From contig CATLGL010000036.1 of assembly GCA_949935895.1 (NCBI GenBank), positions 1-12,513 on the forward strand: DNA of 12,513 bases. The letters are read 5' to 3'. This DNA is from an uncultured Clostridia bacterium. GTDB lineage: Bacteria > Bacillota > Clostridia > TANB77 > CAG-508. The notes beneath the pieces were generated by a model. That model saw only the letters and a program-made list of their open reading frames with translations. It had not been told where the DNA came from and made no database searches. A program made the position numbers and the translations under genes. Below, in pieces: positions 6,795 through 12,513 of this stretch; position 1 is the stretch's first letter, and each line of letters begins with the position of its first letter.

Positions 6795-6823
6795 TTTACA
6801 ATCCATCCATGATGTGATATAGT
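6795..6823 (+). promoter_or_regulatory. Sigma-A type promoter with extended -10, upstream of the exonuclease operon
   Basis: TTTACA (6795-6800), 17 nt, then TATAGT (6818-6823), with TGA directly before the -10. These elements are identical to the promoter at 689-717. Confidence 0.72.
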
Positions 6824-6860
6824 AAATATAGTGTGAAAATAAGAAATGGAGAGAAAGATA

Positions 6861-7367
6861 TTGAAGGAAAAAGAAAATATATTTGTAGCAATTGATGTAG
6901 AAACCACAGGCTTATCGCCATTTGCCAATGAGTTAATAGAGGTAAGTGCCATCAAATATGAAGGATACCAAAAAATAGATACATTTTCTACGTTAATTCG
7001 ACCAAAAGTGCGAATACCATATTATATAACAAAAATAACAGGAATTACAAATGATATGGTACGAAATGCTCCAGAAATAGAAGAAGTAATGCCAGAGTTA
7101 ATACGTTTTATTGGAGACAGCACATTAGTGGCACATAATGCTAATTTTGACTATAAATTCATACAAAATTATTCAGGATATCACTTTTCAAACAATAAGG
7201 TAATAGATACAGTACCAATTGGAAGAAAACTATATCCAGAATTACCAAATCATAAATTAGGAACTATTGCAAAACATATAGGTATTACAGAGGATGGATT
7301 TCATAGAGCAGAATTTGATTGCGAATGTTGTGCAAAAATTTATATGGAATATTTAAAAGTAGTTTAA
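6861..7367 (+). CDS. DEDDh 3'-5' exonuclease, DNA polymerase III epsilon-like
   Basis: Single-domain exonuclease of the DnaQ/epsilon family, which removes nucleotides from DNA 3' ends with two metal ions. Counting from the in-frame ATG at 6846, the DEDDh residues are D17 and E19 (AIDVETTG), D102 (HNANFDYKF), H153 and D158 (HRAEFD), a complete set. The size is that of the free-standing Firmicute enzymes, with no PolC or helicase domain. The ATG at 6846 has no ribosome binding site, whereas GGAGAG at 6848-6853 is well placed for TTG at 6861, giving a start MKEKENIFVAID; I prefer the TTG, though the ATG remains possible. It is the first gene of a likely operon with the TSCPD and dehydrogenase genes. 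Confidence 0.9.
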   Translation: MKEKENIFVAIDVETTGLSPFANELIEVSAIKYEGYQKIDTFSTLIRPKVRIPYYITKITGITNDMVRNAPEIEEVMPELIRFIGDSTLVAHNANFDYKFIQNYSGYHFSNNKVIDTVPIGRKLYPELPNHKLGTIAKHIGITEDGFHRAEFDCECCAKIYMEYLKVV

Positions 7368-7400
7368 ATAGCATGTATTAAATACAGTTAGGAGGTTAAA

Positions 7401-7664
7401 ATGGAATACCGATATAAAACAAAGGGAACTTGCTCACAAGAAATGATAATTGAAGTAGAACAAAATATCATAAAAAAAGTAACAATCATAGGTGGTTGTG
7501 CAGGAAATACAAAAGGAATTAGTAAATTAGTAGAAGGAATGACAATTGATGAGGTAATTGAAAAACTAAAAGGAACACCATGTAAAGATAGAGGAACATC
7601 TTGTCCAGACCAATTAGCAAAAGCGTTAGAACAAATAAAAGCAGAGAGAAAAATTCATAAATAA
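7401..7664 (+). CDS. TSCPD domain protein (TIGR03905-like)
   Basis: An 87-residue protein with the TSCPD motif (residues 66-70), and cysteines at 11, 33 (GGCAGN), 61 (TPCKD) and 68. Short stand-alone TSCPD proteins of this kind are common in anaerobic Firmicutes, and the same domain occurs at the C-terminus of some class II ribonucleotide reductases. The conserved cysteines suggest metal binding or redox chemistry, but the function is not known. AGGAGG at 7390-7395 serves the ATG. It lies 33 bp after the exonuclease gene and 16 bp before the dehydrogenase gene. Confidence 0.9.
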   Translation: MEYRYKTKGTCSQEMIIEVEQNIIKKVTIIGGCAGNTKGISKLVEGMTIDEVIEKLKGTPCKDRGTSCPDQLAKALEQIKAERKIHK

Positions 7665-7680
7665 TAGGTTAGGAGGGAGC

Positions 7681-8430
7681 ATGAAAGCATTAGTAACAGG
7701 AGCGTCTTCTGGAATTGGGAGAGATATGGCAAGAGTATTGTCTAAGTTAGGATATGATATTATAGCAGTTGCAAGAGATGGAGAAGCTTTAAGTAAATTA
7801 AAAGACGAGCTAAATACCAAGGTTGAAATTATTAGTATTGATTTAGCAAGTGAACAGGCATGCAAAGCTTTATATGATACATTAAAATATAGAAAAATTG
7901 ATATTTTGGTTAATAATGCTGGATTTGGAGATTTTGGAGAATTTATAACCACCGATTTAGAAAAAGAATTAAAAATGATAGATGTCAATATAAAGGCAGT
8001 GCATATTTTAACAAAGCTATTCTTAAAGGATATGGTAAAAAGAAATGAAGGTTATATTTTAAATGTAGCATCAATTGCAGGCTTTATGCCAGGACCATTG
8101 ATGGCAACATATTATTCAACCAAGTCTTATATTGTAAGATTAACACAGAGTATTTATCAAGAGTTACAAAAAGAGCACTCTCGTGTAAAAATAAGTGTAT
8201 TGTGTCCAGGACCTGTTAATACCAACTTTAATAAAATAGCCAATGTTAAATTTAATTTAAAAGGGCATTCAAGTGAATATGTTGCTCAGTATGCAATTGA
8301 AAAAATGTTAAAAGGGAAACTAATAATTTTACCAGGAATGAAAATAAAAATAGCAAGATTTTTGGCAAAAATTTCTCCAGAAAAAGTAGTTGCTAAAATT
8401 TCCATGAAAATGCAAGAACGAAAGAAATAA
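7681..8430 (+). CDS. Short-chain dehydrogenase/reductase (classical SDR, DltE/YqjQ-like)
   Basis: NAD(P)-dependent oxidoreductase of 249 residues with a Rossmann fold. TGASSGIG (6-13) is the cofactor loop, NNAG is at 78-81, N103 follows, the catalytic Ser is S131, and YxxxK is Y144-K148 (YYSTK). The Arg after the second strand (AVAR, R32) suggests preference for NADPH. CPGPVNT follows the catalytic site as expected. The C-terminal basic helical tail fits the COG0300 group, some of whose members act on lipid-like substrates; the substrate here cannot be told. AGGAGGG at 7671-7677 serves the ATG. No terminator is visible before the next promoter only 4 bp downstream. Confidence 0.92.
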   Translation: MKALVTGASSGIGRDMARVLSKLGYDIIAVARDGEALSKLKDELNTKVEIISIDLASEQACKALYDTLKYRKIDILVNNAGFGDFGEFITTDLEKELKMIDVNIKAVHILTKLFLKDMVKRNEGYILNVASIAGFMPGPLMATYYSTKSYIVRLTQSIYQELQKEHSRVKISVLCPGPVNTNFNKIANVKFNLKGHSSEYVAQYAIEKMLKGKLIILPGMKIKIARFLAKISPEKVVAKISMKMQERKK

Positions 8431-8433
8431 AGA

Positions 8434-8462
8434 TTGACATATTGATATTATTAAGGTATAAT
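8434..8462 (+). promoter_or_regulatory. Consensus sigma-A promoter of the 80-aa gene
   Basis: TTGACA (8434-8439), exactly 17 nt, TATAAT (8457-8462): both hexamers match the consensus perfectly. Transcription would start about 25 nt upstream of the ATG at 8495. Confidence 0.88.
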
Positions 8463-8494
8463 AAAGAAATCAAAAAAGAAAGAAGGTATCAACC

Positions 8495-8737
8495 ATGGTA
8501 GAAAAGTTCTACAAGTACCCAAGAAAAATCAAAACAACTCATTATGTCATGGAACGGAGAGTAGATGGATTTCATCTCGTTTATATGGCAAAAAACAAGG
8601 AGGGAACAGAACTGGGATCGTTCGAGATTGATTTATGTACGAATCGATTTCAGGAACGTTCTGGCTGGAGAGAGGTAAGTTTTTCTGTAGTACAGGAGGA
8701 AGTCAAGCAATATCTTAAAGACAATTCCTTGATGTAA
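8495..8737 (+). CDS. Unknown 80-aa protein with an in-frame CGG at codon 21
   Basis: I do not recognise this protein. It is basic at the N-terminus (KYPRKIKTTHYV), has no membrane segment, and alternates strand-like stretches (GFHLVYMAKN, GSFEIDL, WREVSFSV) before a C-terminal helix, so a small alpha/beta fold is likely. AGAAGG at 8481-8486 serves the ATG. It is monocistronic, with a perfect sigma-A promoter and a strong terminator. Two things are odd. Its codons (CTG, CTC, CAG, TTC, GTC, AAG) are richer in G+C than those of its neighbours. And CGG at 8555-8557 is in frame: if read as in the other six cases, translation would give GGA GAG and end at TAG 8562-8564 as a 22-residue peptide. Either CGG is read here as Arg some of the time, or this is a control element, or a recent arrival. 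Confidence 0.7.
   Translation: MVEKFYKYPRKIKTTHYVMERRVDGFHLVYMAKNKEGTELGSFEIDLCTNRFQERSGWREVSFSVVQEEVKQYLKDNSLM
8555..8557 (+). other. In-frame CGG that would abort translation if shifted
   Basis: GAA-CGG-AGA in the zero frame; C-GGA-GAG-TAG in the +1 frame. This is the only in-frame CGG in the window whose downstream coding stays in the zero frame. Confidence 0.75.
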
Positions 8738-8750
8738 AAAGAGAACTCGA

Positions 8751-8796
8751 AAATGGCTAGCAAATTCAGTATGAATTGCTAGCCATTTGGTTTTTT
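8751..8796 (+). terminator. Strong Rho-independent terminator after the 80-aa gene
   Basis: AAATGGCTAGCAA (8751-8763) pairs with TTGCTAGCCATTT (8776-8788), and the stem continues into the loop with a bulged A. GG and TTTTTT (8791-8796) follow. Confidence 0.92.
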
Positions 8797-8798
8797 CT

Positions 8799-8865
8799 AG
8801 GTAACAAGGTTAAGTTACCTTAAGCTGTGACCATTGCACCAATACATGTGGCGAAGCCACTTTTT
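8799..8865. repeat. Two further small inverted repeats in the convergent gap
   Basis: AGGTAAC (8799-8805) and GTTACCT (8814-8820) form a 7-bp hairpin with no T-run. GTGGC (8848-8852) and GCCAC (8856-8860) form a tight hairpin around GAA, followed by TTTTT on the plus strand. The second could be a backup terminator for plus-strand transcripts. I see no T-run that would end the minus-strand penicillin-binding protein gene. Confidence 0.4.
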
Positions 8866-8866
8866 C

Positions 8867-11101
8867 TTATTGGGGATTATCTAAAATTACTTTTACAATA
8901 CTACCTTGTTCAACAGAAGTACCAGCAGTAGGTTCTTGACTTGTTACTACACCAGATCCTTCTATTGAAATATTTAGATTTTTAGCTTTTAAAGAATTTG
9001 CCGCCTGTGTAGCAGTAAGTCCAGTTAATTTTGGAACATTAGTAGAGGTTCTAACACTGTTTTCTTCTGTATAAAGCATAACCAAAGAATTACTTGGGAG
9101 CTGAGTTCCAGCCTTTGGAACCTGATTTGTTACTAATGTCTCATTTTTATTACCATTGATAGTAAAATTGCAACGAAGACCTACATTAGTTAGATTTTTT
9201 TGTGCCTCTGCTACTGTTTTATTTTCCACATCTGGAATGGTAATCAATTGACTAGAAGAAGTAGAGCCAACATCAATTTTGTCTGGAGAAATACCTAAAT
9301 ATGGTAATACTTCTGACAATATTTTTGAAATAACAGGACCACAAACAGGGCCACCATGATAATTCTTTACATGAGGGTCATATATGGCAACAAGAATGAT
9401 AATTTCTGGGTTTTGAGCAGGGGCAACAGCAACAAAGGAGGCAACATATCCAAATTCTTCTTCATTAGCAGGGGGCTCGGAGGTACCTGTTTTTCCACCA
9501 ACAGAATAACCAGAAACACTTCCCTTTGAACCAGTTCCATCTGTTACAACAGATTCCATCATGTCTAACATTTTGCTAGCTGTTTCAGTAGAAATAACTT
9601 GACGAATTTGTTCAGTTTCAATTTCTGTTACAGCATTTGTTTCAGAGTTAACAATTTTTTGTACAATTTTAGGTTTCATTAAAATACCATCATTAGCAAT
9701 TGCAGAAATAGAAGAAATTAGCTGTAAAGGAGTCACTTTTATTCCTTGCCCAAAGGACATAGCAGCAAGTTCAATAGACCATATTTTATCTCGATTATGG
9801 AAATAGCTGTTAATTTCATCTGGAAGTCCAACTTTTGTTTTTGATAATAAACCAAAGGCATCATAATACTTGTAAAAAGTTCTTTCTCCAACACGAGCAC
9901 CAAGCTGCATCATACCAGGGTTGCATGAATTTTCTAATACTTGCCTTAATGTTTGTTTTCCATGTGCACCAGTTGTCCAACAATTAATTCTAGTTTCTCC
10001 AAAATTTTCGTAACCAATACAATTAAAATCATCTGTTACATCAGTATCAGTAATATCTTCCTCTAGTGCAATCGCAGAATTGATTAGTTTAAAAGTAGAA
10101 CCAGGATCATACCCACTAGATACCATAATGTTACGATACATTTCTGTTTTGTCAGAAGAAGATAGAGATTCCCACCTATCTTGCCAATATAACGAGGTTG
10201 GTGTAAAAGGAGTATTTAAGTCATAATCTGGATATTGAGCCATTGCTAAAATATCGCCAGTAGAAGGTTTCATAATAATAACATTACCATTACGAGCATT
10301 ATTGAGTTCTACTGCTTCTTTTAAATATTTTTCAGCAATAGCTTGAATATTGGCATCAATGGTTAATACAATATTATTACCGTTTTCTGCCTCAATATAT
10401 TGACCATTTTCATCTGAAATTTCATCTTTGTAAACATCTGTTGAAGTAACAATTTTTCCAGGAGTTCCTGTTAAATAAGAATTATAACTTCGTTCAACAC
10501 CATAAATACCTTGGTTTTCACTATTACAAAAGCCAATTACATAAGCCGCTAAATTATTATAAGGATAGTAACGTTTAGTATCTTCATCAATATTGATACC
10601 AACAGAAATATTATTATCTTTCATCCAAGTTTTTAGTTTATCAATTTTATCCTGCTCTACCTTTTTTGCAATCGTCTGTATAGAAGAAGTACTAGTAACT
10701 TTAGCAAGAGTTTCTTCATAATCAAGTTCAAAGATTTCAGAAAAGGCTTTTGCTAATTTTTCTTTTTTTTCTTTTGTTTCTCTATCTGTTTTTCCCTTTA
10801 TTTTAGTAGGATTAATCGAAACAGTATCTACTTGAGCACTAGTAGCAAGTACTTTCCCAGTAGAATCCAAAATATTTCCTCTTTTAGGACTAATTAGTTT
10901 ATTGATAGTTTGTTGTTTATATGCCTTTTCTTTTAACTCTGCACCCTGTACAAATTGCAAAAATCCAATACGAAATATAAGAAAAAGCAAAACAGCAAAT
11001 AAGCAAAACATACAAGCACGAAGCCTTCCAGAAGTCACAGCATTGGCAGGAGTTTTTTGCTTTTTATGAAATGTTCGAATTTTTTTATTACCTTTATCCA
11101 T
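8867..11101 (-). CDS. Class B penicillin-binding protein (SpoVD/PBP2 type) with two PASTA domains
   Basis: Peptidoglycan DD-transpeptidase that cross-links cell wall, anchored by one N-terminal helix. From the preferred ATG (11099-11101) it has 744 residues. A basic tail precedes the membrane segment (CLFAVLLFLIFRIGFLQ), then the dimerisation domain (SPKRGNILDSTGKVLA) and the transpeptidase with STFK (S335), SCN (S392) and KTG (K537). Two PASTA repeats close the protein (IPDVENKTVAEAQ and VPKLTGLTATQAA). SpoVD of Bacillus usually has one PASTA and PBP2x two, so sporulation and vegetative division roles both remain open. The frame is open to a TTG at 11162-11164 and an ATG at 11123-11125, but neither has a ribosome binding site; GGTGAT just before the chosen ATG is modest. 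It stands alone, outside a division cluster. CGG occurs only out of phase. Confidence 0.92.
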   Translation of the reverse strand: MDKGNKKIRTFHKKQKTPANAVTSGRLRACMFCLFAVLLFLIFRIGFLQFVQGAELKEKAYKQQTINKLISPKRGNILDSTGKVLATSAQVDTVSINPTKIKGKTDRETKEKKEKLAKAFSEIFELDYEETLAKVTSTSSIQTIAKKVEQDKIDKLKTWMKDNNISVGINIDEDTKRYYPYNNLAAYVIGFCNSENQGIYGVERSYNSYLTGTPGKIVTSTDVYKDEISDENGQYIEAENGNNIVLTIDANIQAIAEKYLKEAVELNNARNGNVIIMKPSTGDILAMAQYPDYDLNTPFTPTSLYWQDRWESLSSSDKTEMYRNIMVSSGYDPGSTFKLINSAIALEEDITDTDVTDDFNCIGYENFGETRINCWTTGAHGKQTLRQVLENSCNPGMMQLGARVGERTFYKYYDAFGLLSKTKVGLPDEINSYFHNRDKIWSIELAAMSFGQGIKVTPLQLISSISAIANDGILMKPKIVQKIVNSETNAVTEIETEQIRQVISTETASKMLDMMESVVTDGTGSKGSVSGYSVGGKTGTSEPPANEEEFGYVASFVAVAPAQNPEIIILVAIYDPHVKNYHGGPVCGPVISKILSEVLPYLGISPDKIDVGSTSSSQLITIPDVENKTVAEAQKNLTNVGLRCNFTINGNKNETLVTNQVPKAGTQLPSNSLVMLYTEENSVRTSTNVPKLTGLTATQAANSLKAKNLNISIEGSGVVTSQEPTAGTSVEQGSIVKVILDNPQ

Positions 11102-11135
11102 TGTATCACCAAATTTCTTTTTCATCTTTTCAAAT

Positions 11136-11164
11136 ATTTTATATGAACAATAGAGAAAAAGCAA
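11136..11164 (-). promoter_or_regulatory. Candidate promoter of the penicillin-binding protein gene
   Basis: On the minus strand TTGCTT (11159-11164), 17 nt, TAAAAT (11136-11141). If used, transcription would begin close to 11125-11130, which fits the downstream ATG at 11101 as the start codon. Confidence 0.4.
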
Positions 11165-11280
11165 TATAAATAGGAAAAAAGCAATAGATTTTTAACAAGG
11201 GAAAGTGAAAACTATTGACAAGGTAAAGCATAAAGGATGAGTAAATAAAAAATATGACAAAAAAAGGCGAGGAATTTTTC

Positions 11281-11308
11281 TTGACAAATTTATTTCATAT
11301 TATATAAT
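11281..11308 (+). promoter_or_regulatory. Sigma-A promoter of adhE
   Basis: TTGACA (11281-11286), 16 nt, TATAAT (11303-11308), about 40 nt before the ATG. Both hexamers are perfect. A second TTGACA at 11215-11220 has no convincing -10 partner. Confidence 0.85.
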
Positions 11309-11347
11309 AAATAAAAAAATATGCGAAAGAGAAAAAGGAGGACGATT

Positions 11348-12513
11348 ATGTCGGGAGAAATTGCACAAGAAGAAAATGAAAAAATTAAACAAATGATTGA
11401 TGAGTTAGTAGAACGTGCCAAAATAGCATCAAAAGAATATATGAAGCTAGATCAAGATACGGTTAATAATATTATAAAGAAAATGTCAATGGCAGGTCTT
11501 GAAAATCATATGAAATTAGCTAAAATGGCAGTAGAAGAAACTGGTCGTGGTATTTATGAGGACAAGATTACAAAAAACATGTTTGCAACAGAATATATCT
11601 ACCATAGCATTAAATATGATAAAACAGTAGGAGTCATTTCTGAAAATGAAGAAGAAGGTTATGTTCAAATTGCAGAACCAGTAGGAATTATTGCAGGAGT
11701 TACACCAGTTACAAATCCAACATCAACAACAATGTTTAAATCAATCATTTCAGCAAAAACCAGAAATGTTATCATTTTTGGTTTCCATCCATCAGCACAA
11801 AAATGTAGTAGTGAAGCAGCAAAAATTTTAAGAGATGCAGCAATTGAGGCAGGCGCACCAAAGGATTGTATTTTGTGGATTGAAGAGCCATCCATTACAG
11901 CTACAAATTATTTAATGAATCATCCAGATGTTGACTTAATTTTAGCAACAGGTGGAACAGGTATGGTAAGAGCAGCCTACTCTTGTGGTAAACCAGCACT
12001 TGGTGTAGGACCTGGAAATGTACCATGCTATATCGATAAATCGGCAAAATTAAAAACCTCAGTTACTGATTTAGTATTGTCAAAATCATTTGATAATGGA
12101 ATGATTTGTGCATCAGAACAAGCAGCTATTGTAGATAGAGAAATACATGAAAGATTTGAAGAATTGATGAAAGAAGCAGGCTGTTATTTTATTAACCCAG
12201 AAGAAAAAGAAAAATTAAAAGAGTCTATGTTCATAAAAGAAAAAGGATATACTTTAAATGGAACTGTTCCAGGACAAAGCCCATATACAATTGCTAAAAA
12301 TGCTGGAATTGATGTACCAGTAGATACCAAAGTGTTAGTAGTTTATGAAGAGGGAGTAGGAGTAGATTTCCCATTTTCTAGAGAAAAACTAAGTCCAGTT
12401 CTTACTTACTATATTGTAGACAGTAAAGAAGAAGGAATACAAAAAGCAGATCAGTTACTAGAATTTGGAGGATTAGGACATTCTGCTGTTATTCATTCAG
12501 AAAATGAAGAAAC
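11348..12513 (+). CDS. adhE: Bifunctional aldehyde-alcohol dehydrogenase, N-terminal acetaldehyde dehydrogenase domain (3' partial)
   Basis: AdhE reduces acetyl-CoA to acetaldehyde and then ethanol, regenerating NAD in fermentation, and forms long filaments (spirosomes). The first 388 codons are present; the Fe-dependent alcohol dehydrogenase half lies outside. Visible are IAEPVGIIAGVTP, NPTSTTMFKSI, ILATGGTGMVRAAYS, ALGVGPGNVP and FDNGMICASEQ with the catalytic C254. A stand-alone CoA-acylating aldehyde dehydrogenase is possible, but this sequence resembles AdhE more closely. AGGAGG at 11336-11341 serves the ATG. A strong promoter and codon use without rare triplets suggest high expression. 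No in-frame CGG is present; CGG occurs only out of phase, in TCG GGA, ACG GTT and TCG GCA. Confidence 0.93.
   Translation, partial: MSGEIAQEENEKIKQMIDELVERAKIASKEYMKLDQDTVNNIIKKMSMAGLENHMKLAKMAVEETGRGIYEDKITKNMFATEYIYHSIKYDKTVGVISENEEEGYVQIAEPVGIIAGVTPVTNPTSTTMFKSIISAKTRNVIIFGFHPSAQKCSSEAAKILRDAAIEAGAPKDCILWIEEPSITATNYLMNHPDVDLILATGGTGMVRAAYSCGKPALGVGPGNVPCYIDKSAKLKTSVTDLVLSKSFDNGMICASEQAAIVDREIHERFEELMKEAGCYFINPEEKEKLKESMFIKEKGYTLNGTVPGQSPYTIAKNAGIDVPVDTKVLVVYEEGVGVDFPFSREKLSPVLTYYIVDSKEEGIQKADQLLEFGGLGHSAVIHSENEE

Noticed and set aside
6846..6860. ATG at 6846 as the exonuclease start
   Set aside because: It lacks a ribosome binding site, while GGAGAG within these bases is well placed for TTG 6861; kept as a second choice only.
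7626..7988. Open frame on the minus strand inside the dehydrogenase gene
   Set aside because: It is the antisense of a well-identified SDR gene, has no ribosome binding site, and its residue make-up is that of a reverse-complement shadow.
11192..11198. TTAACAA as a possible Rex redox-repressor half-site upstream of adhE
   Set aside because: The matching TTGTTAA half is missing at the required distance and the site lies about 80 bp upstream of the -35, so there is no real support.
11215..11243. TTGACA at 11215-11220 as a second adhE promoter
   Set aside because: No acceptable -10 hexamer lies 16-18 nt downstream; the promoter at 11281-11308 is much better.
1..12513. CRISPR array, tRNA genes, insertion sequences, phage or defence islands
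   Set aside because: I saw no regular spaced repeats, no cloverleaf with CCA-type ends, no transposase and no long terminal inverted repeats.

Overview
The window is AT-rich DNA from a low-GC, Gram-positive, probably endospore-lineage Firmicute (Clostridia type). The evidence is a SpoIIE-type phosphatase, a SpoVD-like penicillin-binding protein with PASTA domains, AGGAGG ribosome binding sites, consensus sigma-A promoters and a fermentative AdhE. I see no tRNA, rRNA, CRISPR array, insertion sequence or phage gene. It reads as ordinary chromosome, not a mobile island.

Layout: (1) 2-654, the 3' end of spoIIE, closed by a strong terminator. (2) 750-4784, a probable four-gene operon: membrane-anchored WG-repeat protein, unknown 411-aa tail-anchored protein, acpS, tatD. 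(3) 4870-6661, a minus-strand group: lemA, a COG2426 small membrane protein, and an unknown membrane-anchored protein, convergent with tatD across a bidirectional terminator. (4) 6861-8430, a plus-strand operon: DEDDh exonuclease, TSCPD protein, short-chain dehydrogenase. (5) 8495-8737, a monocistronic 80-aa unknown between a perfect sigma-A promoter and a strong terminator. (6) A class B penicillin-binding protein on the minus strand. (7) The start of adhE behind a consensus promoter, running off the end.

The outstanding observation concerns decoding. Four recognisable genes (spoIIE, the WG-repeat gene, tatD, the COG2426 gene) are each broken by frame changes, six in all and on both strands. 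Every break falls exactly on an in-frame CGG codon. In every case the frame is restored by moving +1, as if the C is skipped and the following GGA or GGC is read, or as if CGGN is read as a four-base codon for one residue. Reading this way restores the SpoIIE SGD metal-binding motif, the WG-repeat spacing, the TatD length and C-terminal motif, and the COG2426 IPLPGTGAWTG motif. CGG or CGGA in other phases (for example GAC GGA, ACG GAC, TCG GAC) causes no break, and the other Arg codons (AGA, AGG, CGT, CGA, CGC) are used normally. I found seven in-frame CGGs in the window. Six need the +1 shift; the seventh lies at codon 21 of the 80-aa unknown gene, where a shift would hit TAG two codons later.

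The simplest inference is that this organism no longer reads CGG as a normal Arg triplet. It either shifts +1 there efficiently or uses an expanded-anticodon tRNA, perhaps a tRNA-Gly variant, that reads CGGN as a quadruplet. The deciding tRNA genes are not in this window. I do not know of a published description of this behaviour, but I cannot search for one.
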